Source: Massilia sp.
Lineage (GTDB): Bacteria; Pseudomonadota; Gammaproteobacteria; Burkholderiales; Burkholderiaceae_D
Reading direction: 5' to 3'
Length of the DNA: 6,315 bases
Assembly: GCA_003484545.1 (NCBI GenBank)
Contig: DNCF01000398.1
Span: forward strand, 1 to 6,315
This document shows, one piece after another, positions 1 through 6,315 of the stretch. The notes beneath the pieces were generated by a model, which did not search any database, was not told where the DNA came from, and worked only from the letters and a program-made list of their open reading frames with translations. A program made the position numbers and the translations under genes. Numbering within the stretch: position 1 is the stretch's first letter; every line of letters begins with the position of its first letter.

Positions 1-171
1 GCCCACAAGCCCTGGCGCGTCCCGGCCGCGGAAAGCGCGATGCCGAATGGCGCGAACGGCGTGGTCGAGCGCCTGCTGGCCGGCGCGAAACCCACCAGCC
101 AGAACGCGTTCAAGGTGCCCCTGGTCGAGCGTACGCTCGCCGCCGTGCTGGCCGAAGGAAGGAAAGCCTGA
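1..171 (+). CDS. paoB: FAD-binding subunit of aldehyde oxidoreductase, PaoB/YagS type (C-terminal end only)
   Basis: The reading frame is open from base 1 to a TGA at 169-171 and gives 56 residues beginning AHKPWR and ending AEGRKA. The KPWR motif, the short helix with ERLLAGAK and the closing NAFKVPLVERTLAAVL are what I recall at the C-terminus of PaoB/YagS FAD subunits (CO-dehydrogenase flavoprotein C-terminal domain). In the E. coli PaoABC enzyme this subunit carries FAD and passes electrons on from the 2Fe-2S subunit PaoA during aldehyde oxidation in the periplasm. The start and FAD-binding domain lie outside the window. The stop is followed after two bases by the ATG of the paoC-like gene, so the two are probably translationally coupled in a paoABC-type operon. 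The identification rests on a short tail but is strongly supported by that neighbour. Confidence 0.85.
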   Translation, partial: AHKPWRVPAAESAMPNGANGVVERLLAGAKPTSQNAFKVPLVERTLAAVLAEGRKA

Positions 172-173
172 CC

Positions 174-1208
<1,035 letters not shown>

Positions 1209-1212
1209 ACTC

Positions 1213-3600
1213 CTAAAACAGGGCGCCCTGGCGGCTGGTCAGGCGCCCGAAGCTGTCGCCCAGGAAGGGCAGGATGGCGTCGGCGATCGGCTCGAGCTGG
1301 CGCGTAAGGTAGTGCTCGTAGTCGATGCCCGAGCGCCGCGCCTCGAGCGGCTCGGGGCCGGCCAGGGTCATCACGTAGCGGATCCAGCCGCCGTTGCGGT
1401 AGATCGCCGGTCGCCCCTGGCGCAGGTGGAAGTCGTCGGCCATGCGCGCGGCGCGCACGTGCGGCGGGACGTTGCGTTCGTACTCCTCGAGCGCGCGGCG
1501 CAGGCGCTTGCGGTAGACCAGCAGGTCGTCGTGCTCGCCGCGCAGGGTGCGCGCCACGTAGTCGCGCACGTAGTCCTCGTACGGTTCGCCCTTGAACACG
1601 CGCAGGTAGAGCTCCTGCTGGAACCGCTGGGCCAGCGGCGTCCAGTCGGTGCGCACCGTTTCCAGGCCCTTGTAGACCATCTCCTCGCCGCCCGGCGTCG
1701 ACACCAGGCCGGCGTAGCGCTTCTTGCTGCCCTCGTCCGAGCCGCGCACGGTCGGCATCAGGAAGCGCCGGTAATGGGTTTCGTATTCGAGTTCCAGCAC
1801 GCTGTCCAGGCCGAGCTCCTCGCGCAGGCTGCGGTTCCACCATGCGTTGACGTGATCGACCAGGGCGCGGCCGATGCGCTCGGCGTCGACATCCTCGTGG
1901 GCGCGGCCGAGCCAGACGAAGGTGGAATCGGTGTCGCCGTAGATCACCTGGTAGCCCCGCTCCTCGATCAGTTCGCGCGTGCGGTGCATGATCTGGTGGC
2001 CGCGCATGGTGATCGAGGACGCCAGGCGCGGATCGAAGAAGCGGCAGCCCGACGAGCCCAGCACGCCGTAGTAGGCGTTCATGATGATCTTCAGGGCCTG
2101 CGACAGCGGCGCGTTGCGCTCGCGCTTGGCGGCGTCGCGGCCTTCCCAGACCTGGCGCACGATGCCCGGCAGGCAGTGCCGGGTGCGCGAGAAGCGCGCG
2201 CCGCGAAAGCCGGGCACGGTGCCGGCTTCGTCTTCGCGCAGGCCCTCGACCAGGCCGACCGGGTCGATCAGGAAGGTGCGGATGATCGACGGGTACAGGC
2301 TTTTGTAGTCGAGCACCAGCACCGAATCATAGAGGCCGGAGCGCGAATCCATGACGAAGCCGCCGGGGCTGTCGCCGCCGGGCACGTCGCCGATGTTCGG
2401 CGCCACGTAGCCCTGGCGATGCATCAGCGGGATGTACTGGTGCTCGAAGGCCGCCACCGAGCCGCCGCTGCGGTCGGCCGCCAGGCCGGTCACGCTGGCG
2501 CGCGCCATCAGGAATTCGAGCAGGTTCGTATGCGCGAAGATGCGCGTAACGAGCTCGCAGTCCTTCAGGTTGTAGCGCGCCAGTGCCGGCTTGTCCTCGG
2601 CGAACATGCGGTCGATCTCGGCCATGCGGTCGAAAGGATTGTCGATCGCCTTGCCCTCCCCCAGCAGTTGCTGGGCCACCGACTCCAGGCTGAACGAGGG
2701 GAAGCTCCAGGTGGCCGAGCGCAGCGCCTCGATGCCGTCGATGACCAGGCGCCCGGCGATGCAGATGAAATAGTGTTCCTGCTTGCCGCCATGCTCGCGC
2801 CATTCGATGGCGCTGCCGTCGCGGCCCAGGCGCAAGGGCCGCCCGTACTTCACGGCGTGCTCCTGCAGCACGCGCATGTCGAACTGCACCAGGTTCCAGC
2901 CGATGATCGCGTCCGGGTCGTGGTCGCGGAACCAGGCTTCCAGGCGCTCAAGCAGTTCGGCGCGCGTGGCGCACCAGTCGAGCGCGAAATCGACGGCGCT
3001 CGCGTCGCCGTTCGGCGGGCCGAGCATGTAGACCTGGCGCTGGCCGCAGCCTTCCAGGGCGATCGAATACAGCTCGCCCTGCGCGGTGGTTTCGATGTCG
3101 AGCGAGACCAGGCGCAGCACCGGGCGGTAGCCGGGCGACGGCTTGAGCTGGCCATGGGTCAGCAGGCGCGGGTCGGCCGGATCGGCGCTGCCGGCGAACT
3201 CGACTGGCGCCGTGACGAAGCGCTCCATCAGGTAGCGTTCGGGCGGGCGGATGTCGGCCTCGAACACGTCCACGCCCTGCTGGCGCAGGCGCTTTTCCAG
3301 GCGCAGCAGCTGGCGGTAGCCGCGGCAGTACAGGCCCAGCACCGGGCGCTGGCGGAAGTCAGCCAGCGCCAGTTCGCGCAGCTCCCAGCCGCCGTGGCGA
3401 CCTTCCCCGCGCAGGACGAACTCGACCGCCTCGCGCTGCTCGCGCGGCACGAAGGCGATCGCTAGCTGGGGCGCCACGCGCACGCGCCGCGCGCCGTCGT
3501 CGGTGGCGAGCCAGAAGTCGACCTCGACGCCCGCGTCGGTATCGTTCCAGTGGCGCGTGAGCAGGAAGCCCCGCCCCGCCGCCTTGCCTGCCTCCGCCAT
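1213..3600 (-). CDS. polB: DNA polymerase II (family B, with 3'-5' proofreading exonuclease)
   Basis: The protein has 795 residues from the ATG at 3600, close to the 783 of E. coli Pol II, and all family B motifs are present. Exonuclease: ExoI LDIETT (Asp and Glu near 168-170), ExoII GWNLVQFD (236-241), ExoIII YNLKD (343-347). Polymerase: motif A DYKSLYPSI (431-439), motif B KIIMNAYYG (504-512), motif C YGDTDS (554-559) with the two catalytic aspartates, and KKRYAG (626-631). The C-terminus ends in RQGALF, resembling the short hydrophobic clamp-binding tail of Pol II enzymes. Pol II works in replication restart, lesion bypass and repair in the cytoplasm, and in E. coli is SOS-induced. I prefer the ATG at 3600 because a GGAGGA (3611-3616) lies ten bases upstream; an in-frame TTG at 3609 would leave one base of spacing. 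The gene lies 80 bases after the channel gene on the same strand and has a candidate promoter of its own. It appears fully functional. Confidence 0.97.
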   Translation of the reverse strand: MAEAGKAAGRGFLLTRHWNDTDAGVEVDFWLATDDGARRVRVAPQLAIAFVPREQREAVEFVLRGEGRHGGWELRELALADFRQRPVLGLYCRGYRQLLRLEKRLRQQGVDVFEADIRPPERYLMERFVTAPVEFAGSADPADPRLLTHGQLKPSPGYRPVLRLVSLDIETTAQGELYSIALEGCGQRQVYMLGPPNGDASAVDFALDWCATRAELLERLEAWFRDHDPDAIIGWNLVQFDMRVLQEHAVKYGRPLRLGRDGSAIEWREHGGKQEHYFICIAGRLVIDGIEALRSATWSFPSFSLESVAQQLLGEGKAIDNPFDRMAEIDRMFAEDKPALARYNLKDCELVTRIFAHTNLLEFLMARASVTGLAADRSGGSVAAFEHQYIPLMHRQGYVAPNIGDVPGGDSPGGFVMDSRSGLYDSVLVLDYKSLYPSIIRTFLIDPVGLVEGLREDEAGTVPGFRGARFSRTRHCLPGIVRQVWEGRDAAKRERNAPLSQALKIIMNAYYGVLGSSGCRFFDPRLASSITMRGHQIMHRTRELIEERGYQVIYGDTDSTFVWLGRAHEDVDAERIGRALVDHVNAWWNRSLREELGLDSVLELEYETHYRRFLMPTVRGSDEGSKKRYAGLVSTPGGEEMVYKGLETVRTDWTPLAQRFQQELYLRVFKGEPYEDYVRDYVARTLRGEHDDLLVYRKRLRRALEEYERNVPPHVRAARMADDFHLRQGRPAIYRNGGWIRYVMTLAGPEPLEARRSGIDYEHYLTRQLEPIADAILPFLGDSFGRLTSRQGALF

Positions 3601-3610
3601 CTTGCCCAAG

Positions 3611-3616
3611 TCCTCC
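3611..3616 (-). promoter_or_regulatory. Ribosome binding site of polB
   Basis: On the minus strand GGAGGA precedes the ATG at 3600 by ten bases and an in-frame TTG (3609) by only one base. The spacing decides in favour of the ATG as the polB start. Confidence 0.7.
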
Positions 3617-3624
3617 GCGTCCAG

Positions 3625-3643
3625 GGCTGCCGCAGCGGCAGCC
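3625..3643. repeat. 19-base perfect palindrome in the polB leader
   Basis: The sequence is two 9-base arms, GGCTGCCGC and GCGGCAGCC, around one central base. As RNA it could form an 8-bp stem with a three-base loop. It lies just downstream of the candidate polB -10 box, so it would fall on or next to the transcription start and at the very 5' end of the leader. It could be a repressor operator, a 5'-terminal stabilising hairpin, or part of the end of the channel-gene transcript. No T-run follows on the minus strand, which argues against an intrinsic terminator. Confidence 0.5.
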
Positions 3644-3650
3644 GGGCGGC

Positions 3651-3656
3651 ATTATA
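3651..3656 (-). promoter_or_regulatory. Candidate -10 box of a polB promoter
   Basis: Read on the minus strand this is a perfect TATAAT, striking in such GC-rich DNA, in the gap between the channel gene and polB and 50 bases before the polB ATG. No good -35 hexamer is found 16-18 bases upstream; the region is GC-rich, with only a weak GGCTCT-like candidate. The box sits in the seven-base loop of an inverted repeat, GGCGG (3645-3649) and CCGCC (3657-3661). A weak or activator-dependent sigma-70 promoter is plausible. Confidence 0.5.
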
Positions 3657-3680
3657 CCGCCGCGGACGGGCGAAGAGCCG

Positions 3681-4778
3681 TTACCCGTTGGCGGCGCGGC
3701 GCTCCTCGGGCACGGCCGCCTGCACGTCCAGCCAGGCTTCCGGCTGGTCGAGCTTGAGCAGCTGGGTCGGGTAGGCGAAGGGAATGCCCTCGCTGTCGAA
3801 GCGCTCGAACAGGATCACGTTGATGGCCTGCTGCACGTCCATATAAACGGTGTAGTCGCCGCTCTTCACGTAGTAGACGGTCTCGAACTCGAGCGAGGAA
3901 GTGCCGTAGCCCTTGAAGTGGGCGCGGTCGAAGGTCGCCTGCGCCTGGGCCTCGACCGCTTCGCGCAGGATCTGCGGGATCGCCAGCACCTGGGCCTTGC
4001 TCACCTTGTAGGGAACGCGGATAGTGAACAGCACGCGCCGGGTCTGCATGTGCTTGTAGTTGCGGATGCGGCTCTTGAGCAGGTCGCTGTTCGAGAACAC
4101 GATCTGCTCGCCCCCCAGGCTGCGCAGGCGCGTGGTCTTCAGGCCCACGTACTCGACCGTGCCGAGCACGTCGTCGACGATGATGAAGTCGCCAACCACG
4201 AAGGGTTTGTCGAGCACGATCGAGAGCGACGAGAACAGGTCGCCCAGGATGTTCTGCATCGCCAGCGCCACCGCGATGCCGCCGATCCCGAGGCTGGCGA
4301 CCAGGGTCGTGATGTTGACGCCGAAGTTATCGAGGATCATCAGGGCGATCACCACCCACAGCGCGGTGCGGGCGACGAAGCCCAGCGCCGCGGTCGAGGT
4401 GGTGCTGGCCGCGTCCTCGGCGCTGCGGCGCAGGCGGTAGTGGTGGAACCAGCCCTTGATGCCGACGTCGCCCCAGCGCGCCGCCTGCAGCAGCAGCACC
4501 GTGACGGTCAGGTGCTGCAGGAACAGCGCGCTGCGCTCGGGCATCGCCAGGCCCTGGGCGCCCGCGTACACGCCCATCAGCAGGATGAACACGGGATGGG
4601 TGGCGGTCAGGACCTTGACGGCCAGGTCGTCGAGATAGGTCACGGTATTCGGCGCGATGTGGGCCAGGCGCCGCAGCAGCAGGCCCTTGGCCGCATACAG
4701 CAGCACGATCACGGCCACGGCGATGCCGAAGGCGACCAGCCAGGCCTGGATGTCGTTGTTGGTGATGAGGTTACGCAT
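3681..4778 (-). CDS. MscS-family mechanosensitive ion channel, five predicted membrane helices
   Basis: The 365-residue protein starts MRNLITNND at the ATG at 4778. Hydrophobic segments lie at about 12-34, 60-79, 86-102, 132-152 and 155-188. The last is the pore-lining helix of the MscS family, with its Gly/Ala pattern LVASLGIGGIAVALAMQN, followed by LGDLFSSLSI and the beta domain KPFVVGDFIIVDD. The GTVEYVGLKTTRLRS and FSNSDLL motifs are classic MscS. After that come the cytoplasmic alpha/beta vestibule and a short tail. With five helices and this length it is closer to the YbdG/medium-size group than to the three-helix E. coli MscS (286 residues). Such inner-membrane channels open under membrane tension and release solutes on osmotic down-shock. 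It starts 34 bases after the ggpS stop, so the two are probably co-transcribed. The SD is imperfect, a purine-rich AAGAAGAG just before the start. The conductance class cannot be read from sequence. Confidence 0.95.
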   Translation of the reverse strand: MRNLITNNDIQAWLVAFGIAVAVIVLLYAAKGLLLRRLAHIAPNTVTYLDDLAVKVLTATHPVFILLMGVYAGAQGLAMPERSALFLQHLTVTVLLLQAARWGDVGIKGWFHHYRLRRSAEDAASTTSTAALGFVARTALWVVIALMILDNFGVNITTLVASLGIGGIAVALAMQNILGDLFSSLSIVLDKPFVVGDFIIVDDVLGTVEYVGLKTTRLRSLGGEQIVFSNSDLLKSRIRNYKHMQTRRVLFTIRVPYKVSKAQVLAIPQILREAVEAQAQATFDRAHFKGYGTSSLEFETVYYVKSGDYTVYMDVQQAINVILFERFDSEGIPFAYPTQLLKLDQPEAWLDVQAAVPEERRAANG

Positions 4779-4793
4779 GCTTCTCTTCTTTCT

Positions 4794-4813
4794 TGTTCCT
4801 TGTGGTTCCTTGT
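4794..4813. repeat. Tandem 10-base direct repeat between ggpS and the channel gene
   Basis: Two adjoining copies, TGTTCCTTGT and GGTTCCTTGT, differ at one position. On the minus strand each carries AAGGAAC, which looks like a Shine-Dalgarno core. The nearer copy is about 18 bases from the channel ATG, too far to be the main ribosome site. One copy reaches the first base of the ggpS stop codon as read on the plus strand. It may be chance slippage or may help ribosome re-loading after ggpS. Confidence 0.5.
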
Positions 4814-6315
4814 CAGGCGGCGTCCGCTTCCAGCGGCGGCTGGGCGCAGGCCGAGTCGACCGCGGCGAGGAAGTCCTCGCCCCAGCGCGCGACATCGTGC
4901 TCGGCGACGATCATGCCCATGCGCGCGGTGCGGTAGGCGCGCTCGTCCTCGCCCATCGAGAGCGCCTGATGCAGGGTCGCGGTCATCGCGTTGGCGTCGT
5001 AGGGGTTGGTCAGGAGGGCGCCGTGCAGCTCGACGGCCGCGCCGGCGAACTCCGACAGGATCAATACGCCCGAGTTGCCGGCGGCGCGCTTGGCGGCGAC
5101 GAATTCCTTGGCCACCAGGTTCAGGCCGTCGCGCAGGGGCGTGATCCAGGCGACGTCGCAGGCCGCATAGTGGGCGATCACCTCGTCGAAAGGCAGGGAA
5201 CGGTAGAAGTAGCGCACCGGCACCCAGCCCAGGGTCGAGAAGCGGCCGTTGATGCGGCCCACGGTGCGGTCGACCTCGACGCGCAGGCTCTCGTAGATCT
5301 CCATGCCGGGCGCCGCCGGGGTGATGATGTTCAGGAGCGTGACCTTGCCGATGTGTTCGGGATGCCGTTCCAGCAGGCGCTCGAAGGCCTGCAGCTTTTC
5401 CAGCGTGCCCTTCACGTAGTCGAGGCGCTCGATCGAGACGATGCCGGTGACTTCGCCCAGGTAGTCGCGGATCGCGCCGGCCTGCTCGCGCACCGCCGGC
5501 GTGGCGACCAGGGCCTCGATCATGGCGGCGTCGGTGCCGACCGGATGCGCGCCCAGGGCCACCCGCCTGCCGCCGACCTCGATCGCGCTGGTCATCGTGT
5601 CGACGCCGAGCGCGCAGCCGTAGGTCAGGAAGCGCGGCGCGCAAGGCGCGGTGCCGCACACGTCCACCGGGGCGAACGAGCGCACCGCGTCGACGAAGTT
5701 CTCGACGTAGCGCGGGATGTGAAAGCCCACGTAGTCGCACTGCAGCAGGCTGCCGATGATGTCGCGCCGCCACGGCAGGATGTTGAACACGTCGCTGGAC
5801 GGGAAGGCCGTGTGGTGGAAGAAGGCGATGCGCAGGTCCGGGCGCAGCGGGCGCAGGAAGGCCGGCACCATCCACAGGTTGTAGTCGTGGACCCAGACCA
5901 CGGCGCCCTGCGCCGCCTCGCGCGCGGCCTGCTCGGCGAACAGGCGGTTCACCTCCAGGAAGCGCTCCCAGTGGGCCTGGTTGAACTCGGCCTTGTCGGG
6001 GAAGGAGAAGATGATCGGCCAGAACGCCTCTTTCGAGAACTTCTTGTAGAAGATGTCGATGTCCTCGGCGGTGAGCGCCACGCGCGCGGCCACCAGGCTC
6101 GGGTAGCGCTCGGCGTCGACCTCGACGTGGGTCTCGAAATCGGCCGGCGCGCGGCTTTCCTGCTGCGACCACGCGACCCAGGAACCGCGCCCGCCGCCGG
6201 CGAAGAAGCGCAGCAGGGTCGGAATGATGCCGTTCGGGCTGCGCGGGCGGCGCCGGCACGGCACGCCGTTCTCGACTACCTCGTCGAACGGCTGGCGGTG
6301 GTAGACCATGACCAG
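4813..6315 (-). CDS. ggpS: Glucosylglycerol-phosphate synthase (GT20 family; N-terminus continues past the window)
   Basis: This is a retaining GT20 glycosyltransferase, related to trehalose-6-phosphate synthase OtsA. The features I recall from cyanobacterial GgpS are all here, numbered from the ATG at 6309: VYHRQPFDEV (2-11), SPNG (24-27), KEAFWPI (93-99), FFHHTAFPSSDVFNILPWR (163-181), GFHIPRY (195-201) and GRINGRFS (351-358). Shared catalytic and donor-site motifs are WVHDYNLW (139-146), ERLDYVKG with the donor-phosphate Arg and Lys (294-301), and PLRDGLNLVAKE (391-402). The predicted reaction is ADP-glucose plus glycerol 3-phosphate to glucosylglycerol phosphate, which after dephosphorylation gives the osmolyte glucosylglycerol in the cytoplasm. 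The frame stays open to the window edge (CTG GTC before the ATG). Family members begin with several residues then LVIVYHRQPYDE, so the ATG at 6309 is probably internal and the true start lies a few codons further out. It ends at about 500 residues with no fused phosphatase domain. A trehalose-phosphate synthase role is the main alternative. Confidence 0.85.
   Translation of the reverse strand: MVMVYHRQPFDEVVENGVPCRRRPRSPNGIIPTLLRFFAGGGRGSWVAWSQQESRAPADFETHVEVDAERYPSLVAARVALTAEDIDIFYKKFSKEAFWPIIFSFPDKAEFNQAHWERFLEVNRLFAEQAAREAAQGAVVWVHDYNLWMVPAFLRPLRPDLRIAFFHHTAFPSSDVFNILPWRRDIIGSLLQCDYVGFHIPRYVENFVDAVRSFAPVDVCGTAPCAPRFLTYGCALGVDTMTSAIEVGGRRVALGAHPVGTDAAMIEALVATPAVREQAGAIRDYLGEVTGIVSIERLDYVKGTLEKLQAFERLLERHPEHIGKVTLLNIITPAAPGMEIYESLRVEVDRTVGRINGRFSTLGWVPVRYFYRSLPFDEVIAHYAACDVAWITPLRDGLNLVAKEFVAAKRAAGNSGVLILSEFAGAAVELHGALLTNPYDANAMTATLHQALSMGEDERAYRTARMGMIVAEHDVARWGEDFLAAVDSACAQPPLEADAA

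Noticed and set aside
3625..3643. LexA (SOS) box upstream of polB
   Set aside because: The palindrome contains CTG and CAG arms but with nine bases between them instead of ten, and lacks the CTGT/ACAG ends. It does not meet the LexA consensus.
3644..3680. Intrinsic terminator after the channel gene
   Set aside because: No stem followed by a T-run is present on the minus strand between the channel stop and the TATAAT, so read-through into polB remains possible.
3918..5144. Plus-strand open frame of 408 codons across the channel and ggpS genes
   Set aside because: It is antisense to two well-supported genes, rich in His/Arg/Gln/Asp without any domain, and ends in Arg/Pro-rich sequence typical of a GC shadow.
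4709..6259. Minus-strand open frame of 516 codons overlapping ggpS and the channel start
   Set aside because: It is a shifted frame of ggpS with an Arg/Gly/Pro-rich product. Its last residues are merely the channel N-terminal region read in another frame.
4813..6315. Assignment as trehalose-6-phosphate synthase (otsA)
   Set aside because: The shared GT20 motifs fit both, but the HRQPFDE start, KEAFWPI and FHHTAFPSSDVFNILPWR regions match GgpS as I remember it better than OtsA. OtsA is kept as the alternative.

Overview
This is a GC-rich window (well above 60 % G+C by eye) from a proteobacterium. The gene set and codon style fit a betaproteobacterium of the Oxalobacteraceae, such as Massilia or a relative; that placement is inferred from general familiarity, not from a search. 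It holds three complete or near-complete genes on the minus strand, and on the plus strand the tail of one gene followed by one chimeric gene. I see no rRNA, tRNA, CRISPR array, insertion sequence or phage gene.

Left part (1-1208, plus strand): the window opens in the last 56 codons of a PaoB/YagS-type FAD subunit of a xanthine-dehydrogenase-family aldehyde oxidoreductase. Two bases later comes a PaoC/YagR-type molybdenum-cofactor subunit. That gene follows its family closely for about 257 residues, through the pterin-binding GGGFGGK motif, and then switches in frame to the second half of a two-component receiver (CheY-like) domain. The remaining two thirds of PaoC, including the catalytic glutamate region, are missing, and so is the first part of the receiver. 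The junction (about 935-955) is either a real deletion or rearrangement fusion or an assembly misjoin. It is the most unusual thing in the window.

Middle (1213-3600, minus strand): a complete family B DNA polymerase II gene (polB) with intact exonuclease and polymerase motifs. It converges on the chimeric gene with only four bases between the stop codons. It probably has its own promoter: a perfect TATAAT lies in the 80-base gap upstream and is followed by a 19-base perfect palindrome near the expected transcription start.

Right part (3681-6315, minus strand): an osmotic-stress pair. A glucosylglycerol-phosphate synthase (ggpS; its start lies just beyond the window) is followed 34 bases later by a five-helix MscS-family mechanosensitive channel. 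One gene makes a compatible solute under high osmolarity and the other would release solutes on down-shock, so co-transcription makes sense. No strong candidate for a wholly new system is present. The PaoC-receiver fusion and the polB leader are the points worth checking.
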